A DNA stretch of 18,715 nt from Bacillota bacterium. Lineage in GTDB: Bacteria > Bacillota > Clostridia > Peptostreptococcales > Natronincolaceae. The notes beneath the pieces are model-generated. The model had not been told where the DNA came from and searched no databases. It saw only the letters and a program-made list of their open reading frames with translations. The stretch covers positions 1 to 18,715 of the forward strand of contig JAEWHG010000125.1 in NCBI GenBank assembly GCA_023387935.1. Direction: 5' to 3'. The position numbers and the translations under genes are program-made. Of this stretch, positions 12,417 through 18,715 are shown one piece after another. The stretch's first letter is position 1. The number at the start of each line of letters is the position of its first letter.

Positions 12417-13721
12417 TTAAATATTTAAATTGTTTTTTAATACTGTTCTTACTTCGCCAATCATATAAAGAGAACCGGCAAAAATGACAGCCTCATCTTT
12501 ATTTGTTATATCAATAGCTAAATCTACTGCCTCTTTAATATTATCACTGGCGTAGGTTTCCTTTCCAAATCCCTTTAATTTTTCTGCTAAATCTATCGCC
12601 TTCATTGCTCTTGGATTATTTGGCGTTGTAGCAATTACCTTATTCATTAAAGGCATAAGGTCCTGAAGAACTCCCTCAACATCCTTATCCTGAAGCATTC
12701 CTACAACAAATGTAATCTTATACTCATTTAATAGGTTTTCAATGCTTTTTTTAAGAGCAACAGCTCCATGTAAATTATGAGCACCATCAATAATAATTAA
12801 AGGACTCTTTTGTAACACTTCAAATCTACCAGGCCATTTTGCATTGTAAAGCCCCTTTAAAACAGCCTCATCACTAATATGAACATTTCTATACTTTCTA
12901 AGGATCTGAACTACACCAAGAGCAGTGCAAGCATTATATATTTGGTGAGTCCCAACTAATTGCACCTTTATGTTACTATACTCACTACCCAATATATTAA
13001 CTGAAAAAACTTGTTCCTCTACGGTGCTTTTATGTATAACTAAATCATCAAAACTTGTTGCAAAAAGCTTACTATTTCTCTCTTTGCATAAAGTTTCAAA
13101 GACTTCCATTACTTCACTCTCTTGAGGGTATGATAACACAAAGCTATTCTCCTTTATAATACCACCTTTTTCAAAAGCAATTTTCTCCAAGGTATCTCCT
13201 AAATATTCTACATGATCCAGTCCAATAGGTGTAATTACAGATAGAAGAGGATTTTCTACTACGTTAGTCGCATCTAATCTACCTCCAAGTCCAACCTCTA
13301 GTACAAGAAAATCTATATTTTCTTCTGCATAGTAGTAAAATGCCATAGCCGTTACAACTTCAAATTCAGTAGGATGATTTTTGCCTTCTTTAACCATAAT
13401 CTCTATTTTTTCTTTTACTATGGCAGTTATCTCTGCTAGTCTAGCTTTCGAAATATTTACACCATTAATCCTCATTCTTTCAGTAAATTCCTCTAGATAT
13501 GGTGAAGTGTATAAACCAATCCGATATCCTGCTTCCTTTAATATGCTATGTATGTACGAGGAAGTAGAGCCTTTACCGTTTGTTCCAGCAACGTGAATAA
13601 TTTTTAATTTTTTATGTGGATCTCCCAATAAGCCTAGTAGATATTTTATATTCTCTAAGCCTAGCTTGCTTCCAAATTTATAAGTTCCATGAATATAATC
13701 TAATGCCTCTTCATAGTTCAT
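12417..13721 (-). CDS. folC: folylpolyglutamate synthase / dihydrofolate synthase
   Basis: 434 aa, normal for bacterial FolC. This ATP-dependent Mur-ligase-fold enzyme adds glutamate to dihydropteroate and/or folates, keeping folate in the cell. Visible features: the P-loop AGTNGKGST (45-53), GLYTSPYLEEFTERM, EVGLGGRLDATN (about 142-153), TPIGLDHVEYLG (magnesium/Lys region), WPGRFEVL, IIDGAHNLHG (about 311-320) and the C-terminal IFAGSLYMIGEVR. The DGAHN and GSLYMIGEVR signatures separate it from the Mur enzymes, including the Mur-like gene at 4994. The start ATG 13721-13719 has GGAG 7 nt upstream. It follows valS in the same direction, 156 bp downstream, with a hairpin between. The valS-folC order is common in Firmicutes. 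Confidence 0.95.
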   Translation of the reverse strand: MNYEEALDYIHGTYKFGSKLGLENIKYLLGLLGDPHKKLKIIHVAGTNGKGSTSSYIHSILKEAGYRIGLYTSPYLEEFTERMRINGVNISKARLAEITAIVKEKIEIMVKEGKNHPTEFEVVTAMAFYYYAEENIDFLVLEVGLGGRLDATNVVENPLLSVITPIGLDHVEYLGDTLEKIAFEKGGIIKENSFVLSYPQESEVMEVFETLCKERNSKLFATSFDDLVIHKSTVEEQVFSVNILGSEYSNIKVQLVGTHQIYNACTALGVVQILRKYRNVHISDEAVLKGLYNAKWPGRFEVLQKSPLIIIDGAHNLHGAVALKKSIENLLNEYKITFVVGMLQDKDVEGVLQDLMPLMNKVIATTPNNPRAMKAIDLAEKLKGFGKETYASDNIKEAVDLAIDITNKDEAVIFAGSLYMIGEVRTVLKNNLNI

Positions 13722-13766
13722 TACTTCACTCCGTTCTAAATTCTGTAATATGCAATCTGTAATTAT

Positions 13767-13800
13767 AATATCAAAGTTTTAATATATATTAAATGATATT
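13767..13800. repeat. AT-rich nested palindrome upstream of folC
   Basis: A perfect 16-bp palindrome TTTAATATATATTAAA (13778-13793) is flanked by AATATCA (13767-13773) and its inverse TGATATT (13794-13800). It lies between the valS hairpin and folC. It may be a regulator site or a promoter-region DNA feature. Confidence 0.35.
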
Positions 13801-13817
13801 TTGAATTTTCTTATATT

Positions 13818-13858
13818 AAATAACAATAGCCTACATTCAATGCAGACTATTGTTATTT
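13818..13858 (-). terminator. long hairpin after valS
   Basis: AAATAACAATAG and CTATTGTTATTT form 12 Watson-Crick pairs. The helix continues through wobble pairs to a total of about 19 bp with a 3-nt loop. On the minus strand it ends GTTATTTAATAT, so the U-tract is short and termination may be partial. It sits 19 bp past the valS stop. Confidence 0.65.
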
Positions 13859-13877
13859 ATATTAGTATTTCTATTTA

Positions 13878-16532
13878 TTATCCTCTACTTTTTAAAGACT
13901 CTAGTCTTTCTACTACGCTACTTAACATTTGCTCATATTTTTCTTGTTTCTGTTTTTCTTCATTAATTAAATGCTCCGGTGCCTTACTAACAAATCCTTC
14001 GTTAGAAAGTTTACCTACTACCCTTTTAATTTCACCCTCTAATTTTGTTCTTTCCTTTTCTAATCTTTCAATTTCCTTTTCAAAGTCAATTAAGTCATCT
14101 AAAGGTAAAAATAGTTCTGCTCCTTGAATAACTGTAGATACAGCATCAGAAGGTATTTGAGCTTTGCTTTGTGCTAGCTCTATTTCTGAAACACTACCTA
14201 ATGTCATAAAGTATTTTTCGTTTTCTAAGATGGTATTAGCAGTCTCATCATTGGTAGCTAGAACAATTAGCTTAGCCTTTCTTGAAGGAATAACATTCAT
14301 CTCCGCTCTAACATTACGGATATTTTTAATAGCATTCATAATTAATTCCATCTTTTCTTCTGCTAAGTTGTCTATTTCATCTTCATTGCACTTAGTCCAC
14401 TGAGCTACAATTACACTTCCTTCTGTTGTAGGTAGATTTTGCCAAATTTCCTCTGTTATGAATGGCATAAATGGATGTAACAGCTTTAATATGTTTTCTA
14501 ATATATTAGTTAGCGTATATTGTGCCGCTCTCTTTGCATTCATATCTTCACCATAAAGTCTTGGCTTTACTAGTTCGATGTACCAATCGCAATATTCATT
14601 CCAGATGAAGTCATAAAGCTTTTGCACAGCAAGACCTAGTTCAAATTTATCCATGTTTTCAGTTATCTCTTTTGCTACTTTATTAAGTCTAGAGATAATC
14701 CATTTATCTGCTACAGTAAAGTCTGCCTCTACGCTACTTTTTTCAATATGATCCACATCTAAATTCATTAATACGAATCTTGTAGCATTCCACAGCTTAT
14801 TCGCGAAGTTTCTACTTGATTCTAGCTTTTCCATATGGAATCTCATGTCATTTCCCGGGGAATTTCCCGTAACTAATGTAAATCTTAATGCATCTGCTCC
14901 GTATTGATCTATAATTTCCAGTGGATCGATACCATTACCTAATGATTTACTCATTTTTCTACCTTCGGAATCTCTTACAAGTCCATGAAGGAATACATGC
15001 TTAAATGGTACATTATCCATAAATTCTAATCCTGAAAAAGCCATACGAACTACCCAGAAGAAAATAATGTCGTATCCTGTTACCAGTACATCTGTAGGAT
15101 AGAAATATTCAAGCTCCTTAGTTGATTCTGGCCAGCCTAATGTGGAGAAAGGCCATAAAGCCGAGCTAAACCATGTATCTAATACGTCCTCATCCTGTTT
15201 AAAATTATTTGAATTGCATTTTTCACATGTAGTAGGTGCTTCCTTTGAAACTACTAAATGTCCACAGTGTTGACAATAATAGGCTGGAATTCTGTGTCCC
15301 CACCATAATTGTCTAGAAATACACCAGTCCCTTATATTTTCTAGCCAATGTAAATAAGTTTTAGAAAAACGATCCGGAACAAATTTTATATCTCCATTTT
15401 TTGCAGCTTCAATAGCAGGTTCTGCTAATGGCCCCATTTTTACAAACCATTGATCCGATGTTATAGGCTCTACTACTGTATCACATCTATAACATTGACC
15501 TACATTGTGGTTATGCTCTTTTATTTTAACAAGAAGTCCAGCTTCTTCTAAATCCTTTATTATTGCTTTTCTTGCCTCATATCTTCCCATGCCCGCATAT
15601 TTGCCGCCTTTTTCATTTATGCTAGCATCATCGTTCATAACATTAATTTGTGGAAGATCATGTCTTAATCCTACCTCAAAGTCATTAGGGTCATGGGATG
15701 GTGTAATTTTAACTGCCCCAGTTCCAAATTCAGGATCTACATATTCATCAGCTACTATAATAATTTCTCTATTAACTAGTGGCAGAATTGCATACTTACC
15801 AATTAAATGCTTATATCTTTCGTCCTCCGGATGTACTGCAATAGCTGTATCTCCCAGCATTGTTTCCGGTCTTGTTGTAGCAATTTCTAATACTTCATCA
15901 CTATCCTTAATAGGATAATTTATATGCCAAAAATGTCCTGCTTTTTCTTCATGCTCAACTTCTGCATCAGACAGAGAGGTTTTACAGTCTGGACACCAGT
16001 TAATTATACGATTTCCTCTATAGATTAAACCTTTTTCATATAACTTAATAAACACTTCAGTTACAGCATTACTAAGTCCTTCGTCTAATGTAAACCTTTC
16101 TCTAGACCAATCACAGGAATCCCCTAGTTTTTTCATCTGGTCTACGATTCTTCCACCATATTCTTCTTTCCACTTCCAAGCTCTTTCTAAGAAACCTTCT
16201 CTACCAACGTCTAGCTTACTTAGACCTTCTTCTTCTCTAATCTTTTCAACTACCTTTACCTCTGTAGCTATACTGGCATGGTCTGTACCTGGCTGCCATA
16301 GAGCTTCATACCCCTGCATTCTTTTCCAACGAATTAAGATATCTTGAAGTGTATGGTCTAGCGCATGACCCATATGAAGCTGTCCTGTAATATTTGGTGG
16401 TGGTAAAACAATACAAAATGGCTCTTTCTCTGGATCTACCTTTGCTTTAAAATAATCATTATCCATCCAATGCTTATATATTCTATCTTCAAAGGATTGG
16501 GGATTATAATTTTTTTCTAAATTATTTTCCAT
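13878..16532 (-). CDS. valS: valyl-tRNA synthetase
   Basis: 884 aa, a typical bacterial length for this class Ia synthetase, which charges tRNA-Val and edits threonine. The HIGH-type motif is PPPNITGQLHMGHA (44-57) and the KMSKS motif is GRKMSKSLGNG (about 525). Zinc-type cysteine pairs appear in NWCPDCKTS and in CQHCG with CEKC. TTRPETMLGDTAIAVHP belongs to the editing domain. A long C-terminal coiled coil (about 820-884: EKEIERLEKERTKLEGE onward) binds tRNA in ValS. The start ATG 16532-16530 has AGGAGG at 8-nt spacing. Expression is set by a T-box leader with a valine codon in its specifier position (16577-16815). Confidence 0.98.
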   Translation of the reverse strand: MENNLEKNYNPQSFEDRIYKHWMDNDYFKAKVDPEKEPFCIVLPPPNITGQLHMGHALDHTLQDILIRWKRMQGYEALWQPGTDHASIATEVKVVEKIREEEGLSKLDVGREGFLERAWKWKEEYGGRIVDQMKKLGDSCDWSRERFTLDEGLSNAVTEVFIKLYEKGLIYRGNRIINWCPDCKTSLSDAEVEHEEKAGHFWHINYPIKDSDEVLEIATTRPETMLGDTAIAVHPEDERYKHLIGKYAILPLVNREIIIVADEYVDPEFGTGAVKITPSHDPNDFEVGLRHDLPQINVMNDDASINEKGGKYAGMGRYEARKAIIKDLEEAGLLVKIKEHNHNVGQCYRCDTVVEPITSDQWFVKMGPLAEPAIEAAKNGDIKFVPDRFSKTYLHWLENIRDWCISRQLWWGHRIPAYYCQHCGHLVVSKEAPTTCEKCNSNNFKQDEDVLDTWFSSALWPFSTLGWPESTKELEYFYPTDVLVTGYDIIFFWVVRMAFSGLEFMDNVPFKHVFLHGLVRDSEGRKMSKSLGNGIDPLEIIDQYGADALRFTLVTGNSPGNDMRFHMEKLESSRNFANKLWNATRFVLMNLDVDHIEKSSVEADFTVADKWIISRLNKVAKEITENMDKFELGLAVQKLYDFIWNEYCDWYIELVKPRLYGEDMNAKRAAQYTLTNILENILKLLHPFMPFITEEIWQNLPTTEGSVIVAQWTKCNEDEIDNLAEEKMELIMNAIKNIRNVRAEMNVIPSRKAKLIVLATNDETANTILENEKYFMTLGSVSEIELAQSKAQIPSDAVSTVIQGAELFLPLDDLIDFEKEIERLEKERTKLEGEIKRVVGKLSNEGFVSKAPEHLINEEKQKQEKYEQMLSSVVERLESLKSRG

Positions 16533-16576
16533 TATTTATTCCTCCTAAAAATTATTTTTTTATTTTTGTACAATAA

Positions 16577-16815
16577 AAAATCCCCCGTCCAAAATAAGGA
16601 CGAAGGATATATATTCGCGGTACCACCTTAATTTCTATCCACAATAATAAATACTGTAAATAGACACTTAATAAATATAACGGTTTACCCGTCTACATTT
16701 ACTCTATTCAATGTAGAAACTCAGAAGCTACCTTCAATAGCCATTTCCTTAAAAAACCTTTCAGCCTTTGGGTTTTTCTCTCTTAAAGGTGTACTATTTA
16801 CTCCTCTTCATCATT
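16577..16815 (-). ncRNA. T-box riboswitch (valine) in the valS leader
   Basis: The minus-strand leader has the conserved T-box AAGGTGGTACCGCG (16629-16616). Its bulge UGGU would pair with an uncharged tRNA end whose discriminator is A. Stem I features lie upstream: GATGAAGAGGAG, an AGAGAG bulge, and GAAGGTAGCTTCTGAG, where GTA (16731-16729) is a valine codon at the specifier position. The terminator stem ATCCTTCGTCC (16608-16598) with GGACGGGGGAT (16590-16580) ends in a T-run. Its CCTT also pairs with the T-box AAGG, giving the alternative antiterminator. Uncharged tRNA-Val should therefore raise valS transcription. The 5' boundary is approximate. Confidence 0.93.
16580..16608 (-). terminator. 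regulated terminator of the T-box leader
   Basis: An 11-bp stem (16608-16598 with 16590-16580) includes two T-G wobbles and has a 7-nt loop. Together with the arm's last T it gives a TTTTTT run (16580 downward). Its 5' arm is shared with the antiterminator. Confidence 0.88.
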
Positions 16816-16840
16816 GTTTATTTCTTTATAAATTTATTAT

Positions 16841-16870
16841 ATTTTATAACTAGTTAACAGGATTTGTCAA
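16841..16870 (-). promoter_or_regulatory. promoter of valS inside the 3' end of pgsA
   Basis: On the minus strand, TTGACA (16870-16865) is followed by TATAAA (16848-16843, 16-nt spacer) or TAAAAT (16846-16841, 18-nt spacer). The -35 lies in the last codons of pgsA, whose stop is 16856-16854. valS can thus be transcribed apart from pgsA. Confidence 0.65.
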
Positions 16871-17390
16871 TAGTTTTTTTCATTTCTTGTGACGCTAATA
16901 TAGAATATCTCGAAAAAGCATACAATGTTAGCGCAACAGCAATTCCCATTATAATTTGTCCAAATTTAAAATTGAAAGCTATAGCTAAAATTGCAATATA
17001 GAAAACAACAGTAGCAACCTTACCGTAGGAATTTGCAGGAATAACTACTTTATCTTTTCGAGTATATAATATAATTCCACCTAATATCATAGAAACTTCC
17101 TTTATACCGTATATAATTATAATCCAAACTGGTATAAGTCTCTTTACTGTAAAACAGATTAATACTGTTAGCTGCATTAATTTGTCTGCCAACGGGTCCA
17201 TAGCTTGTCCCCACTTAGTTACAATATTATATTTTCTTGCAATATATCCATCTAAAACATCTGTAATCCCTGCTATAATAAAAATTATAACAGAATATCT
17301 CAAACTATTTTCCATAGATGAAAAGAATACTCCTATAAATAATGGTACTAGAGCAAATCTAACAGTAGTAAGTATATTTGGTAAATTCAT
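16854..17390 (-). CDS. pgsA: CDP-diacylglycerol-glycerol-3-phosphate 3-phosphatidyltransferase
   Basis: A 178-aa membrane protein of the CDP-alcohol phosphatidyltransferase family. The full motif D-x2-D-G-x2-A-R-x8-G-x3-D-x3-D is present: D44, D47, G48, A51, R52, G61, D65, D69 (ITDVLDGYIARKYN to GQAMDPLADK). About five or six hydrophobic segments are visible. The N-terminus MNLPNILTTVR is typical of PgsA, which makes phosphatidylglycerol phosphate, the entry to phosphatidylglycerol and cardiolipin. Other alcohol transferases share the motif, but the N-terminus and size favour PgsA. The start ATG 17390-17388 has AAGGGGGG 5 nt upstream. It lies between valS and a small unknown gene, all on the minus strand. 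No terminator follows before the valS leader. Confidence 0.9.
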   Translation of the reverse strand: MNLPNILTTVRFALVPLFIGVFFSSMENSLRYSVIIFIIAGITDVLDGYIARKYNIVTKWGQAMDPLADKLMQLTVLICFTVKRLIPVWIIIIYGIKEVSMILGGIILYTRKDKVVIPANSYGKVATVVFYIAILAIAFNFKFGQIIMGIAVALTLYAFSRYSILASQEMKKTIDKSC

Positions 17391-17494
17391 TAATACCCCC
17401 CTTTTTAGACTTATTTTTATAGTGATATATAAATGATATCATATTTGATTAAATTTGCAAAATATATACCAACATTTTTTTATTTAATCTTAAA

Positions 17495-17815
17495 TTATTT
17501 TACTGCTCTAATAGAATATATCCTATCTAAATATTCAACTAAATCCATTATCATTTTTTCATAGCTTCTGTTAAACACATCCCACTCTCTCTTATAATTA
17601 GCATAAATCAGCCTTTTTGTATAGCTTGACATAGGAATATCTTTATATAAACATAATCTTGATACTCTGCCTTTTCCAGCTTCCAATTTTTCGGGATCTA
17701 TACCAAAATCTACTTCATCCCTATGAACTAATGCAAACCAACTAAAATTATCTATTTCCCCTTTGATGTAGCCATATCTACTTTTAGCTCCATAGCTAAT
17801 CTTCACATTAAACAA
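17495..17815 (-). CDS. 106-aa hypothetical protein, unknown function
   Basis: I place the start at TTG 17815-17813, because AGGGGGG (17828-17822) lies 6 nt upstream; a GTG at 17833 precedes that site and is less likely. The product begins (M)FNVKISYGAKSRYGYIKGE. It continues with aromatic-rich FSWFALVHRDEVDFGIDPEK, then a charged, Tyr-rich C-terminus (YANYKREWDVFNRSYEKM) that looks helical. It has no signal peptide or membrane segment, so it is cytoplasmic. I do not recognise a domain. A good match to a sigma-E promoter precedes it, which would make it a sporulation gene, unproven. It is followed 104 bp later by pgsA on the same strand. Confidence 0.7.
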   Translation of the reverse strand: MFNVKISYGAKSRYGYIKGEIDNFSWFALVHRDEVDFGIDPEKLEAGKGRVSRLCLYKDIPMSSYTKRLIYANYKREWDVFNRSYEKMIMDLVEYLDRIYSIRAVK

Positions 17816-17844
17816 TCTTCTCCCCCCTAGCACACTATATTAAG

Positions 17845-17873
17845 ATTTTATGCCGATTTTTTCATTCTTATTC
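17845..17873 (-). promoter_or_regulatory. possible sigma-E-type promoter of the 106-aa gene
   Basis: On the minus strand, GAATAAG (17873-17867) is followed after 14 nt by CATAAAAT (17852-17845). This compares with the sigma-E pattern KMATATT, 14-15 nt, CATACAHT: 5 of 7 and 7 of 8 positions. The start site would fall about 7 nt past the -10, near 17838. Confidence 0.4.
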
Positions 17874-17882
17874 ATCAATGAA

Positions 17883-17911
17883 GTAACACAAATTTTATGG
17901 GAGAATATAAT
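17883..17911 (+). promoter_or_regulatory. probable sigma-A promoter of the ABC lipoprotein gene
   Basis: GTAACA (17883-17888) is followed after 17 nt by TATAAT (17906-17911). The -10 is perfect and the -35 matches 4 of 6. The leader is about 35 nt, too short for a large riboswitch. Confidence 0.55.
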
Positions 17912-17952
17912 AAATTACATATGTTTTTTATTTTAATTAGGAGGGGATTTAA

Positions 17953-18715
17953 ATGAGACACGCCAAAACCATTAGTTTATTAGTGGCTCTACTAATGATT
18001 TCTGTTTTATTCCTAGGTGGATGCACAAGTAAGACAGAATCTACTGAAATACGCGTAATGGAGGTAACTCATTCCGTTTTTTATGCACCACAATACGTTG
18101 CAATTACAGAAGGTTTTTTTGAGAAAGAAGGACTAAAGGTAGAGCTTATAGATGGTAAAGGTGCAGATAAAACTATGGCAGCCCTTTTAAGTGATCAGGT
18201 TGAGATTGGATTTATGGGGCCAGAAGCTTCCGTGTATGTTTACAATCAAGGCAAAGAAGATTATGCAATCAACTTCGCTCAGCTTACACAACGCGATGGT
18301 TCTTTCATCGTATCCAGAGATCCTTATCCTAATTTTACATTAGAGGATCTTAGAGGTAAATCTATGTTAGGTGGTCGTAAGGGTGGAATGCCTAATATGA
18401 CACTGGAATACGTTTTGAAGAATAATAATCTAATACCAGGGAAAGACTTAACCGTAAGAACGGATATTCAATATGATGTAATGGCTGGTGCATTTGCTGG
18501 TGGAGAAGCTGAATTTACAACTCTATTTGAGCCAATAGCATCGCAGGTAGAAAAAGAAGGTAAGGGATATGTAGTTGACGCAGTAGGTGCACATAGTGGA
18601 TACATTCCTTTTACAGCGTACAGTGCGAAACAAAGCTATATCGAAGAAAATCCAGAAATCATTCAAAAATTTACAAATGCAGTATATAAGGGAATGCAAT
18701 GGGTACATTCTCATA
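17953..18715 (+). CDS. ABC transporter substrate-binding lipoprotein, NMT1/SsuA/TauA-like (partial)
   Basis: It starts ATG 17953, with AGGAGGGG 6 nt upstream, and runs off the right edge after 254 residues. The N-terminus is a lipoprotein signal: basic MRHAK, a hydrophobic helix, then the lipobox LGGC with Cys24. The mature part has the periplasmic-binding fold seen in NMT1/THI5, SsuA and TauA proteins. Examples are VFYAPQYVAITEGFFEKEGL, MAALLSDQVEIGFMGPEA, LEDLRGKSMLGGRKGGMPNM and GEAEFTTLFEPIASQVEKEG. It is anchored outside the membrane and should deliver a small organic substrate (a sulfonate, a thiamine precursor or a similar compound) to an ABC permease. The partner permease and ATPase genes would lie beyond the edge. 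The substrate cannot be assigned. Confidence 0.9.
   Translation, partial: MRHAKTISLLVALLMISVLFLGGCTSKTESTEIRVMEVTHSVFYAPQYVAITEGFFEKEGLKVELIDGKGADKTMAALLSDQVEIGFMGPEASVYVYNQGKEDYAINFAQLTQRDGSFIVSRDPYPNFTLEDLRGKSMLGGRKGGMPNMTLEYVLKNNNLIPGKDLTVRTDIQYDVMAGAFAGGEAEFTTLFEPIASQVEKEGKGYVVDAVGAHSGYIPFTAYSAKQSYIEENPEIIQKFTNAVYKGMQWVHSH

Noticed and set aside
13801..14127. 108-codon plus-strand frame over the valS 3' end
   Set aside because: Antisense shadow of the valS coiled-coil region: Ser/Leu-rich, with no ribosome site. Similar shadows lie over hpt, pgsA, folC and other parts of valS.
17433..17442. ATGATATCAT palindrome upstream of pgsA
   Set aside because: A 10-bp AT-rich palindrome is expected by chance in this composition, and nothing else marks it.
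17912..17952. Thiamine (TPP) or other riboswitch before the ABC lipoprotein
   Set aside because: The predicted leader is only about 35 nt and lacks the TPP core motifs.
18523..18714. 63-codon minus-strand frame at the right edge
   Set aside because: It is antisense to the ABC lipoprotein, whose plus-strand frame is open throughout and family-like.
1..18715. CRISPR array, tRNA/rRNA genes, insertion sequences, prophage
   Set aside because: No regular spaced repeats, cloverleaf, transposase-like frame or phage-like gene was seen on either strand.

Overview
The window is AT-rich and Gram-positive in style: strong Shine-Dalgarno sites, several TTG starts, many U-tract terminators, an alpha/beta-type small acid-soluble spore protein, a T-box-controlled valS, LL-diaminopimelate aminotransferase and a DUF4364 protein. 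Together these point to an endospore-forming clostridium. The overall character resembles Alkaliphilus/Natronincola-type Clostridia, but the genus is only a guess. The region looks chromosomal and mostly housekeeping. I see no insertion sequence, prophage, CRISPR array, tRNA or rRNA.

Layout. Bases 1-68 hold the 3' end of an unidentified plus-strand gene. A minus-strand block follows: a PrsW-type intramembrane protease (179-886), then hpt -> M20 amidohydrolase -> CPBP intramembrane protease (3745 down to 1002). A 45-codon membrane miniprotein (3943-4080, plus) overlaps tail to tail with a two-OB-fold SSB-like gene (4077-4769, minus). Upstream of that lie a MurE-like ligase with altered catalytic motifs (4994-6484) and a PdaB-like polysaccharide deacetylase (6595-7359). 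The plus-strand block 7540-11234 carries dapL, a short Na/Pi-cotransporter-family protein, a 59-aa unknown, a SASP gene and a DUF4364 gene. The last minus-strand block (11362-17815) carries a seven-bladed YVTN/YncE-type propeller, folC, T-box-controlled valS, pgsA and a small unknown gene. A plus-strand lipoprotein for an NMT1/SsuA/TauA-type ABC importer runs off the right edge.

Themes. Cell-envelope and spore functions recur: dapL and the Mur-like ligase (peptidoglycan precursors), the deacetylase (wall or cortex), pgsA (phosphatidylglycerol), PrsW (regulated proteolysis), SASP (spore DNA), and two genes preceded by sigma-E- or sigma-K-like promoter matches. Nucleotide and cofactor metabolism (hpt, folC) and translation (valS) make up the rest.

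The least expected signals are non-coding. They are a nested two-stem leader abutting the start of the SSB-like gene, a structured repeat-like element upstream of the SASP gene, a 10-bp inverted repeat centred on the -10 box of the DUF4364 gene, and a shared terminator holding the stop codons of two convergent genes. No clear new multi-gene system is evident. All promoter, operator and RNA-structure calls are by eye.
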